Shown: positions 34,273-43,498 of the stretch, piece by piece
Numbering within the stretch: position 1 is the first letter of the stretch
Layout: the number at the start of each line of letters is the position of its first letter
Source: Rhodothermales bacterium
Lineage (GTDB): Bacteria; Bacteroidota; Rhodothermia; Rhodothermales; VXPQ01
Direction of reading: 5' to 3'
Assembly: GCA_951812335.1 (NCBI GenBank)
Contig: OX638293.1
Span: 824,501 to 888,500, forward strand
DNA: 64,000 nt
The notes under the pieces: generated by a model
What the model was told of the DNA's origin: nothing
Database searches by the model: none
The model's input: only the letters and a program-made list of their open reading frames with translations
Program-made: the position numbers and the translations under genes

Positions 34273-34884
34273 ATGCCTGAAAAGAAGCCCCAAACAATCC
34301 CTTCCCACTCTGCCGAACAGGACAAGCGGTGCGTGTCGCGCGCGCTTGCCGGCGACGAGGCGGCTTATGCCGAACTACTCGAAAAATACCGGAATGCGCT
34401 TCGCCAGCACATCCGGAAAATAGCCCGGGATCGTATGGAGGTAGACGATCTGGTTCAGGACAGTTTCGTCAAAGCATTTGCGGCGCTTGCGTCCTATTCT
34501 CCCGAGTACGCCTTTTCCACTTGGCTGTACAAGATTGCGACGAATCATGCGATCGACTACGTCCGGAAGAAAAAACTCCCCACGCTGTCTATTGACCAGC
34601 CGATCAAGACTCGTGAAGGAGAAATGTCGATGGAGTTGCCGGACACAACGTACCGGCCGGATCGGCACATCGTGGAAGACGAACGCAAAGCTCTGATTCA
34701 GGAAGCCATCGATGCGCTTCCGTCGAAGTACCACCGTGTTATCGTGTTGCGCCACCAATGCGAAAAAAGTTATGAAGAAATTGCGCAGGAGCTCGATTTG
34801 CCGTTGGGCACCGTAAAGGCGCATATTTTCCGGGCGCGCGAGTTGCTCAACAAATACCTGCGTGACCAGCGCCACCTGTTTTGA
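34273..34884 (+). CDS. ECF-type RNA polymerase sigma factor
   Basis: A 203-residue sigma-70-family factor of ECF size. Region 2 covers ~30-105: 'AAYAELLEKYRNALRQHI', 'MEVDDLVQDSFVKAF' (core binding) and 'FSTWLYKIATNHAIDYVRKKK' (-10 recognition). Region 4 covers ~135-195: 'ALPSKYHRVIVLRHQCEKSY', then the helix-turn-helix 'EIAQELDLPLGTVKAHIFRARE'. No anti-sigma gene is next to it; the downstream neighbour is purB behind repeat copy h. It resembles the housekeeping-like RpoE group of Bacteroidota, but its regulon is not known. ATG 34273 is the first good start. Confidence 0.92.
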   Translation: MPEKKPQTIPSHSAEQDKRCVSRALAGDEAAYAELLEKYRNALRQHIRKIARDRMEVDDLVQDSFVKAFAALASYSPEYAFSTWLYKIATNHAIDYVRKKKLPTLSIDQPIKTREGEMSMELPDTTYRPDRHIVEDERKALIQEAIDALPSKYHRVIVLRHQCEKSYEEIAQELDLPLGTVKAHIFRARELLNKYLRDQRHLF

Positions 34885-34916
34885 TCCCCCTGTCCGCCGC
34901 ATCCGTCCTGAACCTG

Positions 34917-35170
34917 GGATACCCCGATTAAGTCCGCGAAGTTCAGAGGCTGAAAGGGGTGCGCTGGCAAGGAATGACGAAGCAATGTGGCAGGCCCCGC
35001 ATAATGAGGAATGACGCAGCCAGCGTGCTCCTCTCTGCCTCTCGAAGGGCGCTTCACGCCTGCGATGCCCCGAATCCGCGGTGTTTCCCGCTAATTTCAA
35101 CGATGCAATTATAATATCTTTTAAGCACGAGCGTGAAGCACTGATCAAAGTGGACTTAATCAGCGTATCC
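34917..35170. mobile_element. MITE-like repeat, copy h (254 bp, ends 1 nt before purB)
   Basis: A full-length element: left GGATACCCCGATTAAGTCC, right GGACTTAATCAGCGTATCC (17 of 19 inverted). Order H1 then H2. H1 stem is imperfect (AGGCTGAAAGGGGTGCGCTGG with CCAGCGTGCTCCTCTCTGCCT-like arm, five mismatches); the inner stem is ATGTGG/CCGCAT. H2 arms are GCGCTTCACG and CGTGAAGC. The element stops at 35170 and the purB ATG is 35172-35174. Confidence 0.92.
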
Positions 35171-35171
35171 C

Positions 35172-36491
35172 ATGATACCCCGATACACCCGCCCCGAAAT
35201 GGGGGAAATATGGAGCGAACAGAGCCGATTCCAGTCCTGGCTCGATGTCGAGTTGGCCGCATGTGACGCATGGTCGAAACTGGGCGTCATACCTTCGGAG
35301 GATGTTGCTATGCTCTACGCCCGGGCCTCGTTCGATGTGGAACGTATTCATGAGATCGAGAAGACGACGCGGCATGATGTGGTGGCTTTTACGCGCGCAG
35401 TAAGCGAATCGCTGGGGCCGGAGAAAAAATGGGTGCATTATGGCCTTACTTCCTCCGATGTGGTCGATACGGCGCTGATGGTCCAGCTCAAAGAGGCGAA
35501 CGATCTTCTGCTGGCCGCCATCGACCGGATGCTGGACGTGCTGGCGGACAAGGCGCGCGAGCATCGATATACCCTAATGATGGGTCGCACGCATGGGGTC
35601 CACGCCGAGCCGACGACATGGGGCCTGAAAATGGCGTTGTATCATGCCGAGACGATGCGAAACCGCCGCCGGTTCATGGCTGCGGCCGAGGATATGGCCG
35701 TGGGGAAATTGTCGGGGGCCGTAGGCACATTTGCACACATTCCCCCCGAGATCGAACAGATGGTGTGCGAGAGGCTGGGTTTACGGCCCGCGACCGTCTC
35801 GACGCAAGTCCTGCAACGGGACCGGCATGCACACTATTTGTCGGTCCTTTCGCTCATCGGCGCTTCGCTCGAAAAGATGGCGGTGGAGGTGCGGGGGCTT
35901 CAAAAAAACGAAGTCCGGGAAGTCGAGGAAGCCTTTGGAAAGGGGCAAAAAGGATCTTCCGCCATGCCGCACAAACGGAATCCGGTGGGTTCGGAAAATA
36001 TCACAGGCTGCGCCCGGCTCCTTCGCGGCTACATGGTGTCGGCCTACGAAAATGTGGCGCTCTGGCACGAGCGCGACATTTCTCATTCGTCCGTGGAACG
36101 GGTCATTATTCCCGATGCGACGACGATTCTTCACTATGCGTTGCACCGGTTTGCCGGCATCATGGACACGCTGGTCGTATATCCCGAGGCGATGCGGGCA
36201 AATATGGAACGGACCTATGGACTGTATCATAGTCAGCGGCTCATGCTTATGTTGATCGACAAGGGAATGCCCCGAGAGGCGGCCTACGATCTGGTTCAAC
36301 CGGCGGCGATGCGGGCATGGGAAGAACAACGCCCGTTCAGGGAGGTTGTCGCCGGGGACATCGCGCTCATGGAGCATTTGTCCCCGGGGGAGGTGGAGGT
36401 GGCCTTCGATCTATCGTACCATATTCGCCGGATCGACTTTATTTTCGAGCGAGCCGGTTTGGCCGTCGATGCCCCGCCGGCGCATGATTGA
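35172..36491 (+). CDS. purB: Adenylosuccinate lyase
   Basis: Catalyses two purine steps: SAICAR to AICAR plus fumarate, and adenylosuccinate to AMP plus fumarate. 439 residues. The N-terminus '[20 protein letters not shown]' is the canonical family start, which fixes ATG 35172. '[12 protein letters not shown]' (~88), the catalytic histidine region '[16 protein letters not shown]' (~140) and the signature '[17 protein letters not shown]' (~258-275) are all intact. Because the repeat ends one base before the start codon, the entire 5' untranslated region, and perhaps the promoter, come from repeat copy h. Confidence 0.97.
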   Translation: MIPRYTRPEMGEIWSEQSRFQSWLDVELAACDAWSKLGVIPSEDVAMLYARASFDVERIHEIEKTTRHDVVAFTRAVSESLGPEKKWVHYGLTSSDVVDTALMVQLKEANDLLLAAIDRMLDVLADKAREHRYTLMMGRTHGVHAEPTTWGLKMALYHAETMRNRRRFMAAAEDMAVGKLSGAVGTFAHIPPEIEQMVCERLGLRPATVSTQVLQRDRHAHYLSVLSLIGASLEKMAVEVRGLQKNEVREVEEAFGKGQKGSSAMPHKRNPVGSENITGCARLLRGYMVSAYENVALWHERDISHSSVERVIIPDATTILHYALHRFAGIMDTLVVYPEAMRANMERTYGLYHSQRLMLMLIDKGMPREAAYDLVQPAAMRAWEEQRPFREVVAGDIALMEHLSPGEVEVAFDLSYHIRRIDFIFERAGLAVDAPPAHD

Positions 36492-36649
36492 CGCCCTCTC
36501 CCGACAATTTTCACCGACCTTCGGTATATGGCTTGACAATTTCAATACAGGGCTTTACCTATATTATTTTACTGTAGGCACTGGACATGGAGGTCGGCTA
36601 CGATCTCTTGTGAACGTTTCTTCGGACACGCTCATCTCACCATTTTACC

Positions 36650-39466
36650 ATGAACGCCATGCTGCGCCATCTGCTCGCTACGTCCCTGTTTTGTTTTCTC
36701 GCATTCGTTGCGTCCGTGCCCCGATCGGTGCAGGCGCAAGCCAGCGTATCGGTTAGCGGCGTCGTTACGGACGCTTCGTCGGCATCTCCTCTGCAAGACG
36801 CCAATGTGGTGTTGCTGGTCGATGGCATCATGATTGCAGGCGCCGCCTCGGGCGCCGACGGATCGTACGAAATTTCCGGGGTTCCTCCGGGCGATTACGT
36901 GCTTGCGGTGCGTTTTGTGGGATACGAGGAGGAACAGATGCAGATATCGTTGCAGCCCGGGGAATCTATCACAGCAGATGCAGCCTTGCGCCCGACAGGT
37001 TTCGATCTCAATGCAGTGGTCGTGAGCGCATCGCGCGCCTCCGAGAAAGTGCTGGATGCCCCGGCCTCGATTTCCGTCCTGGATGCAAGGGAAATCGAGA
37101 CTGTTGCCCTGCCGTCCTCCGCCATGTTGCTTCGGAATGTAACCGGGGTGGATATGGCGCAGACGGGCGTTAACCGGTATGAGATCGTGCTGCGAGGGTT
37201 CAATAACGTCTTCTCAGGAGCCACGTATGTCATGACGGATTACCGGCGGGCGGCCTTGGCGTCCCTGGGCCTGAACGATTATAGCCTGATGCCGATCAGC
37301 CAGATCGACCTGGAGCGCGTCGAAGTGGTAAGAGGTCCGGGATCGGCGCTCTTCGGCGGCGGGGTCGATGCAGGAGTGATCCACTTCATCAGCAAGGATC
37401 CGTTTACCCATCCGGGTACAACGGTGCGCTTGGGGGGAGGCCTTCGCAATGCATTGACGGCCTCTCTGCGTCATGCGGGCGTTGCGGGCGGTAAGTTGGG
37501 ATACAAGTTCGTCGCCGATTTTCAGCGCGCCAACGACTTTGCTTTCGATCCGGAGGATCCTGCAGATGCTGTGCAACTCGCCACGTTCAGAGAGGAGGCG
37601 CTGCCCGTAGATTACAATAACCATAACTATACGATGTCGGGCCAGCTTTCCTGGCGGCTTCGCCCGGATGTCACGCTGACGGCCAATGGCGGATATTCGG
37701 CGGTCAAGACCATCGGACTTTCGGCTATCGGTACGATTCAGGGCGACGGATTCGGGTATACGTACGGGCAGCTTCGTCTCGATGCCGGAGGGTTTTTTGC
37801 CCAGGCCTATGCGAATTTCAACGAGGCGGGCGATTCCTTTGTCTATCGATCGGGATCGGTCGAGGACGTTGTGGACAAGTCGACCCTGTTCAATGTGCAA
37901 GGGCAGTACGACTTCGATATTCTGGACGATCGCTTCCGTTTTATCCTCGGCGCGGAATACGAACATACCAATCCCGTTACGAAGTACACGATCTTTGGCC
38001 GTAACGAAGATCATGACCGATTCGCCGAGACAGGCGCTTATCTCCAGAGTGTCGTTCGACTGAGCCCGACATTGAATGCGACGCTTGCCGTGCGCGCGGA
38101 CAGGCACGGTTTGTTTGACGGGGTGCAAATTTCTCCCCGGGCCGCCCTCGTTTTCAAGCCCGATCCCGCACACAGCATTCGCGCCACATTCAACCGGGCA
38201 TTCGCTTCGCCAACCACGCATACCCTTTTTCTGGATATCAATGCGGGAGCAGCCGGGCCGCTTACGATCCAGGCCCGAGGGGCGCTGGACGGATTTAATT
38301 TCCAGCGCGATGAACAGGGCGGCCTGATCGCTTCCAGTATGATTCCGGATATTTTCGGGGCGCCCGTTCCCGTAGGCGTCCCGCTCGATTTGCTCTACGG
38401 TCAGATATACGGATTGCTTTCGAGCATTCCGGCGTCTCAGTTGCAAACGTTGCTTGCGGCACAAGGTTTAAACCTTCCGGCGCCTGTCATTTCCCAGTTT
38501 ATCGGTTTGCTCAGTCCGGACGGGGGTATCGCCGTAACGGGCCTGACGCCGACCAGTATCGGATATGTGGATCTGAACACATTGATTGTGGATCCGAACA
38601 GTATAACCCAGGATGTGGTGGATGTCCCTCCCCTGAAATACACGAACAGCGAGATATTCGAAGTAGGGTACAAGGGGCTGCTCGGGGAACGGCTGCTGGT
38701 TGCCGTGGATGGGTATTACGCCCGGCGGCGGAATTTCGTCAGCCCGTTGCGGGTGGAGACGCCCTTCGTGCTGGTGCCGGAACACGATTTGTTGTTCAGC
38801 GATCTGGAAGCGGCGATCGCTGCCGGCATTGCGGGCAATGAGACCCTGAATGCGGCCCTGCAGGCGGTGGGATTCTCGGCAGACGACATATCGGCGCTCA
38901 TCGTAGAGCTTGCCAGGCCGGACTTTGCAGCGTTTCTTCCGGAGAATTCGCCGATCGGTATCGTGCAGCCTGAGGAAAACATGACGCCCGGCCAGCTTCT
39001 GATGACGTATCGGAGCATGGGGGAGATCGAATACTATGGTGTGGATGTGTCCACCGAACTGCTGCTCGGCGATCAGCTGCGCGTTTTCGGAAATCTGTCC
39101 TGGGTCAGCGACACCTTTTTTGACGCCAGTGAGCTTGGCGAAGAGGAAGAGACGCTGGAACTGGCCATGAACTCCCCTGCTGCGAAGGTCAAGGGCGGAT
39201 TTGCCTACGAATCTTCCGGCAACTGGAGCATCCATGCATCCGTGCGGCATACCGGGGGTTTCGAGGTGCGATCGGGTTTGTACACAGGGCCCGTGGGAAA
39301 GCATACGCTGCTGGATGTCGGCGCCGGGTACGATCTCGGTAATTATTTGCCCGGATTGCGCATGAATCTGTCCATGTTCAATGTGCTGGATCAACAACAC
39401 CGCGAGTTCGTCGGCTCGCCGGCGATAGGCCGAATGGGGCTTCTGCAGATGACCCTGGATATATAG
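36650..39466 (+). CDS. TonB-dependent receptor with carboxypeptidase-like N-terminal domain
   Basis: A complete 938-residue outer-membrane receptor. The Sec signal ends around 'RSVQAQ' (residue ~28). A CarboxypepD_reg-like domain spans ~33-120 ('SGVVTDASSASPLQDANVVL', 'PPGDYVLAVRFVGYEEEQ'). The plug starts with 'VVVSASRASEKVLDAPASIS' and includes 'VEVVRGPGSALFGGGVDAGV', and the barrel runs to 'GRMGLLQMTLDI'. Several loops between ~515 and ~690 are long and mostly alpha/coil. The substrate is unknown: no SusD-like lipoprotein follows, so a glycan role is less likely than metal or cofactor uptake. Its TAG stop shares its last base with the terminus of repeat copy i. Confidence 0.94.
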   Translation: MNAMLRHLLATSLFCFLAFVASVPRSVQAQASVSVSGVVTDASSASPLQDANVVLLVDGIMIAGAASGADGSYEISGVPPGDYVLAVRFVGYEEEQMQISLQPGESITADAALRPTGFDLNAVVVSASRASEKVLDAPASISVLDAREIETVALPSSAMLLRNVTGVDMAQTGVNRYEIVLRGFNNVFSGATYVMTDYRRAALASLGLNDYSLMPISQIDLERVEVVRGPGSALFGGGVDAGVIHFISKDPFTHPGTTVRLGGGLRNALTASLRHAGVAGGKLGYKFVADFQRANDFAFDPEDPADAVQLATFREEALPVDYNNHNYTMSGQLSWRLRPDVTLTANGGYSAVKTIGLSAIGTIQGDGFGYTYGQLRLDAGGFFAQAYANFNEAGDSFVYRSGSVEDVVDKSTLFNVQGQYDFDILDDRFRFILGAEYEHTNPVTKYTIFGRNEDHDRFAETGAYLQSVVRLSPTLNATLAVRADRHGLFDGVQISPRAALVFKPDPAHSIRATFNRAFASPTTHTLFLDINAGAAGPLTIQARGALDGFNFQRDEQGGLIASSMIPDIFGAPVPVGVPLDLLYGQIYGLLSSIPASQLQTLLAAQGLNLPAPVISQFIGLLSPDGGIAVTGLTPTSIGYVDLNTLIVDPNSITQDVVDVPPLKYTNSEIFEVGYKGLLGERLLVAVDGYYARRRNFVSPLRVETPFVLVPEHDLLFSDLEAAIAAGIAGNETLNAALQAVGFSADDISALIVELARPDFAAFLPENSPIGIVQPEENMTPGQLLMTYRSMGEIEYYGVDVSTELLLGDQLRVFGNLSWVSDTFFDASELGEEEETLELAMNSPAAKVKGGFAYESSGNWSIHASVRHTGGFEVRSGLYTGPVGKHTLLDVGAGYDLGNYLPGLRMNLSMFNVLDQQHREFVGSPAIGRMGLLQMTLDI

Positions 39467-39565
39467 GATACTCTGAATTATGTGGGACCTGCCACATTGC
39501 TTCGTCATTCCTTGCCAGCGCACTCCTCGCAGCCTCTGAACTTCGCGGACTTAATCAGAGTATCC
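39466..39565. mobile_element. MITE-like repeat, copy i (100 bp)
   Basis: A deletion derivative. The left terminus GGATACTCTGA joins directly to the inner H1 stem (ATGTGG GACCTG CCACAT), then the right H1 arm and the right terminus GGACTTAATCAGAGTATCC. The left H1 arm and all of H2 are missing. Its first G is also the last base of the receptor stop codon. The remaining gap to nuoA (39566-39804) has no recognised feature and presumably holds the nuo promoter. Confidence 0.88.
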
Positions 39566-39804
39566 TTAAAGCGCACCTGATCCTGTGCGCTGTGCCCGGT
39601 CGATTCTCCTTGACGGGATATTCACGAGTGTTTCGCGTTGATTGCCCTGCTTGTGTGGGGTATTTTGTCCATGCTACGCGTTTACGTTCGGTTTCCCGGG
39701 ACTTTTTTGTACACCGGGTCGCTGCACGGGCGTGGATGGCGCGCGCCCCGTTCCTCTGGCGCATTATTGGCACACCGTAGCCGCATCCATTGTCTGCACG
39801 AACT

Positions 39805-40176
39805 ATGCCTGCGGATTTCGTACCCCTGCTGATCATGATGGCGCTTGCGTCAGGGATGGCGTTGACCCTCCTGAAGGGGGCGGACTTGCTCGGTCCGCGC
39901 CGGCGTAACCTGATCAAACAGAGCAGCTATGAGAGTGGGATGGATCCTGTCGGCACGGCTCATGAGCGCTACTCGGTGAAATTTTATCTGGTGGCGATGA
40001 TCTTCATCGTTTTCGATGTGGAAGTCGTCTTTTTGTACCCGTGGGCCGTGAGTTTCCGCAAGTTCATGGATGCAGGGGTTGCTTTGGGAGCCCTGGCGGT
40101 CGTTTTTGTGTTTATTCTTATTCTTGGCGTCGGTCTTCTGTACGATGTCAAAAAGGGTGGGCTGGAGTTCGACTGA
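39805..40176 (+). CDS. nuoA: NADH-quinone oxidoreductase subunit A
   Basis: Small membrane subunit of respiratory complex I. 123 residues from ATG 39805 ([10 protein letters not shown]); TTG 39790 is an upstream alternative. Three membrane helices are apparent. The loop '[20 protein letters not shown]' and helix '[21 protein letters not shown]' are diagnostic. The C-terminus '[11 protein letters not shown]' is also typical. It is the first gene of an eight-gene nuo run. Confidence 0.96.
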   Translation: MPADFVPLLIMMALASGMALTLLKGADLLGPRRRNLIKQSSYESGMDPVGTAHERYSVKFYLVAMIFIVFDVEVVFLYPWAVSFRKFMDAGVALGALAVVFVFILILGVGLLYDVKKGGLEFD

Positions 40177-40216
40177 TGCTGCATATTTCGTTTCCCGACG
40201 ACAGATCCTGAATACT

Positions 40217-40747
40217 ATGGTTTCGCAAGGCGCCCGGAACGAGGGATTTCTTACTACCAGAGTGGATGCCGTATTGAATTGGGCGCGCTCCAATTCGCTT
40301 ATGCCGATGCCTATGGGTCTTGCTTGCTGCGCTATTGAAATGATGGCATTTGCAGGTCCCAGGTACGATGCGGCCCGTTTTGGAAGCGAGGCTATGCGCT
40401 TTTCGCCGCGCCAGGCCGATCTGATGATTGTGGCCGGCTGGGTGTCGTACAAGATGGCGCATGCCATTCGCCGGGTATGGGATCAGATGGCTGACCCGAA
40501 ATGGTGTATCGCCATGGGGGCTTGCGCCTCGACAGGCGGGATGCACCGCTGCTACGGTGTGGTGCAAGGGTGCGATAATTTTTTGCCGGTAGATGTGTAT
40601 ATCCCCGGATGTCCGCCTCGCCCGGAGGCTCTGTTACATGCCCTGATGGATATTCAGGAGAAGATCCGCAACGAATATTCCGTTACGCAAGATTATGTGC
40701 AGGGGCATGTGCTCCCGGAAGGCCAGACAGGTAACGGCATTGGCTGA
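40217..40747 (+). CDS. nuoB: NADH-quinone oxidoreductase subunit B
   Basis: Peripheral-arm subunit holding the terminal 4Fe-4S cluster N2. 176 residues. Cluster ligands are the tandem cysteines in '[17 protein letters not shown]', the one in '[10 protein letters not shown]' and the one in '[11 protein letters not shown]'. I start at ATG 40217 ([11 protein letters not shown]), 40 nt after nuoA. An in-frame ATG at 40145 ([10 protein letters not shown]), overlapping nuoA, would add 24 residues and cannot be excluded. It is followed by nuoC after a single base. Confidence 0.96.
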   Translation: MVSQGARNEGFLTTRVDAVLNWARSNSLMPMPMGLACCAIEMMAFAGPRYDAARFGSEAMRFSPRQADLMIVAGWVSYKMAHAIRRVWDQMADPKWCIAMGACASTGGMHRCYGVVQGCDNFLPVDVYIPGCPPRPEALLHALMDIQEKIRNEYSVTQDYVQGHVLPEGQTGNGIG

Positions 40748-40748
40748 G

Positions 40749-41459
40749 ATGCCCGCGGACGTCGAACATATCCCACCGGCGGAAGAAAGCACGCCGTCTC
40801 ACCGGGTGCTCGATTTCTTTTTTACGCCCCGGGACGCTCCGGCCCCCGGCGGGGACAATCCGCTTATCCAATCCACGACGCAAGCCCCTCAGATTATCCG
40901 GGCGTTATGCGATCGGTTTGGCAAAGCCATCCTCGGGGTGGAAGAATATGCCGGGGAGCAGACCGTTCTGGTCGAGACGCAGCGCATTGCAGACGTATGC
41001 CGTTTTCTGAGAGACGAGCAGCGCTTCCAGTATCTGGCGGATGTAGGCGGATCGGATCGGTTCGTGGAAGAAGACCGATTTGAAGTGTTCTATAACCTCG
41101 TGTCCTTTGAAAAGGGAAAGCGTATCCGACTGAAGGTTCGCGTGGACGAGGCCGCCTTGACCGTACCCACGGTAACGGGTGTATATCGTGCCTCGAACTG
41201 GAACGAGCGCGAGGTGTACGACATGCTGGGCATTCGCTTTCAGGGGCATCCGGATATGCGCAGGATGTTTATGCCGGAAGATTTCGAATACTATCCGCAA
41301 CGGAAAGAATTTCCCCAGATGGGTATCCCCGGGTCGCTGCCGTTGCCTCCCCGTACGCCCGAGGGGCCTCTACAGTACGATCCGTATCCGGCTGCCCATG
41401 ACGGCCCGACGCCGAAGAGTTACCAGGAACCCCCATCAGAGATCGCCGAGGAGGAATGA
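40749..41459 (+). CDS. nuoC: NADH-quinone oxidoreductase subunit C
   Basis: 30-kDa-type peripheral-arm subunit. 236 residues; the first ~45 are a Pro/Glu-rich extension before the fold. The diagnostic stretch is 'GVYRASNWNEREVYDMLGI' followed by 'FQGHPDMRRMFMPEDFEYYP'. The C-terminal ~30 residues are Pro-rich. It is separate from NuoD, not fused as in enterobacteria. ATG 40749 lies 1 nt after the nuoB stop, and its own TGA overlaps the nuoD ATG (ATGA). Confidence 0.95.
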   Translation: MPADVEHIPPAEESTPSHRVLDFFFTPRDAPAPGGDNPLIQSTTQAPQIIRALCDRFGKAILGVEEYAGEQTVLVETQRIADVCRFLRDEQRFQYLADVGGSDRFVEEDRFEVFYNLVSFEKGKRIRLKVRVDEAALTVPTVTGVYRASNWNEREVYDMLGIRFQGHPDMRRMFMPEDFEYYPQRKEFPQMGIPGSLPLPPRTPEGPLQYDPYPAAHDGPTPKSYQEPPSEIAEEE

Positions 41460-42775
41460 GCGACGAATCGGGTTTCCGGACATCGGGAACGGAATCGGTT
41501 TTCCGGTTCTGGCCCCGGCATAACGAGGCGATCTACGAACGCCTCGAAAGCAAGCACGTGTGGCTGGAGCAGGCGCTGCGCAACAAGGCGAAAGAGGGGG
41601 ATCCGCTTGAGCATGAGATGATCCTCAATATCGGGCCGCAGCACCCGGCCACCCACGGCGTCCTCCGGTGTGTGGTCAAAATGGATGGCGAAACCATTGA
41701 GAAATCGGTGCTCGACATCGGTTACTTGCACCGCGGCGTCGAGAAACTTGCCGAGCACAAGACCTATCAGGAATTCATGCCCTATACGGATCGCATGGAT
41801 TACATTGCGCCGTATTCCAACAATGTGGCGTGGTGTCTGGCTGTGGAGAAGCTTGTGGGTATCGACGTTCCCGAACGGGCGCAGTGGCTTCGCATGATTA
41901 TGTGCGAACTGGCGCGCATTTCGTCGCACTTGCTCTGGCTGGGGGTCGGATTGATGGATGCCGGTGCGGTGTCCGTCTTTCTGTGGACCTTCAAGGGGCG
42001 CGAAGACCTCTATCGTATTTTTGACGAAGTGGCGGGCGCTCGTTTTACGGTGTCGCATAGTCGCATCGGTGGCCTGGTTGCCGACCTGACGCCGGAAGCA
42101 TTCCGTTTGATACATCGTTTTGTGGACGATTTTGGTCAGGAAATAGCGGGATGGGAAGCCCTGCTCAACCGGAACCGTATATGGATCGACAGAAACCGCG
42201 ATGTAGGTACGCTTACTCGTCAGGAAGCTGTGGAGATCGGGCTTACGGGGGCGAACCTGCGGGCAAGCGGCGAACCGTATGACATTCGTCGTTTCGAACC
42301 GTACCTGTTTTACGGAGAAGTGGATTTCGATGTCCCGACCCGCGAAGAGGGGGACTCCCTGGCGCGGTATTTCGTGCGGCTCGAGGAGATGAAGCAAAGT
42401 CTTCGGATTATCCGGCAATGTCTGGATCGCTTGCCTGATGGTCCCATTCGCGCCGACGACGCCAAGCGGGCTTATCCGTCGAAGGACGAAGTGTATTACT
42501 CCATGGAGGGCATGATCCACGATTTTCTGTATACCGATGTAGGGGTTGCGCCGCCGAAAGGCGCCGCCTGTTATCAGGCGATCGAATCGCCGAAGGGTGA
42601 ATTGGGCTGGTACCTCCAGTCCGACGGCACGGGTAATCCCTGGCGGGCGAAGTTCAAATCACCCTCTTTCACGAATTTACAAGGACTCGAACACATGATG
42701 GAAGGATCTCTGGTTGCCGATGCGGTTATTCTCATTGGCTCCATTGATCCGGTCATGGGAGAAGCCGACAAATAA
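41456..42775 (+). CDS. nuoD: NADH-quinone oxidoreductase subunit D
   Basis: 49-kDa-type subunit, which forms the quinone site with NuoB. 439 residues. 'MILNIGPQHPATHGVLR' (~54-70) with the quinone-contacting His, 'DIGYLHRGVEKLAEHKTYQE', 'DRMDYIAPYSNNVAW' and the C-terminal 'IGSIDPVMGEADK' identify it. The first ~45 residues are an extension with no clear role. Translationally coupled to nuoC by the ATGA overlap. Confidence 0.97.
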   Translation: MSDESGFRTSGTESVFRFWPRHNEAIYERLESKHVWLEQALRNKAKEGDPLEHEMILNIGPQHPATHGVLRCVVKMDGETIEKSVLDIGYLHRGVEKLAEHKTYQEFMPYTDRMDYIAPYSNNVAWCLAVEKLVGIDVPERAQWLRMIMCELARISSHLLWLGVGLMDAGAVSVFLWTFKGREDLYRIFDEVAGARFTVSHSRIGGLVADLTPEAFRLIHRFVDDFGQEIAGWEALLNRNRIWIDRNRDVGTLTRQEAVEIGLTGANLRASGEPYDIRRFEPYLFYGEVDFDVPTREEGDSLARYFVRLEEMKQSLRIIRQCLDRLPDGPIRADDAKRAYPSKDEVYYSMEGMIHDFLYTDVGVAPPKGAACYQAIESPKGELGWYLQSDGTGNPWRAKFKSPSFTNLQGLEHMMEGSLVADAVILIGSIDPVMGEADK

Positions 42776-42782
42776 TCCGGCA

Positions 42783-43457
42783 GTGAGCGATTTTATCAAA
42801 CATCCTGTGGTCCCGTTGCCGGATCGCTTTCCGGAACCTGTCTTTTCCGAAGAAGACCTGGTGTTTACGGATGCGGAAAAGGAACGGATTGAAGAATTTC
42901 AGGTCCAGTATCCGACGCCTGAAGGCGCCGTAATGAAAACCCTCTGGCTCGCTCAGGAAAAATTCGGGTTTTTGCCCCCGGAGGTGATTCGTCTCGTTGC
43001 CGATACGCTCGGCATTCCTTTTTCGCTTGCGTACGGCGTGGCGACGTTCTATACGCAGTATTACAAGGCCAGGAAGGGGGCCTATGTTCTGGACGTATGC
43101 ACCTGTTTCAGTTGCCAGTTGTGCGGCGGATACGACATGCTGCACTACCTCGAAGAAAAGCTTGGCGTTCGGGAGGGAGAGACGACCGAAGACGGGTTAT
43201 TCACGATTCAGGGAGTGGAATGCCTCGGTGCTTGCGGAACGGCGCCGATACTCCAGGTCACGAACGGACCGTACGTACACAATCTTTCAAGAGAAAAAAT
43301 GGATGCGCTGATCGATGCGCTGAAGAATGGGGATATGCCCCCGTTCGTATCCGTCACATTGCCGCAAGACGAAGACACTTTGGATGGAAACCGGCGGTCG
43401 GATGTGGAATCGACGGATGTTGGCCGGACCCCGCCCATTGCCGAGACCCTCGAGTAA
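42783..43457 (+). CDS. nuoE: NADH-quinone oxidoreductase subunit E
   Basis: 24-kDa-type subunit carrying 2Fe-2S cluster N1a. 224 residues from GTG 42783 (V/MSDFIKHPVV), 7 nt after nuoD. Thioredoxin-like fold; ligands lie in 'VCTCFSCQLCGGYD' and 'ECLGACGTAP'. The first block has extra cysteines (C-x-C-x2-C-x2-C), more than the usual two, which is worth noting. The C-terminal ~45 residues after 'PPFVSV' are a charged, low-complexity tail beyond the normal ~165-residue length. Confidence 0.94.
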   Translation: MSDFIKHPVVPLPDRFPEPVFSEEDLVFTDAEKERIEEFQVQYPTPEGAVMKTLWLAQEKFGFLPPEVIRLVADTLGIPFSLAYGVATFYTQYYKARKGAYVLDVCTCFSCQLCGGYDMLHYLEEKLGVREGETTEDGLFTIQGVECLGACGTAPILQVTNGPYVHNLSREKMDALIDALKNGDMPPFVSVTLPQDEDTLDGNRRSDVESTDVGRTPPIAETLE

Positions 43458-43498
43458 CGTATCCCTGGGGGACCTGTATCGCGTCCGGACAACCACGT

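Noticed and set aside
36492-36649. Sigma-70 promoter TTGACA/TATATT ahead of the TonB receptor
   Set aside because: Spacing is about 21 nt, too long for a standard promoter, and Bacteroidota use a different consensus. Not reported as a feature.
43097-43498. N-terminal extension of NuoF overlapping nuoE
   Set aside because: The extra 134 codons are nuoE read in another frame; NuoF similarity starts only after ATG 43499.
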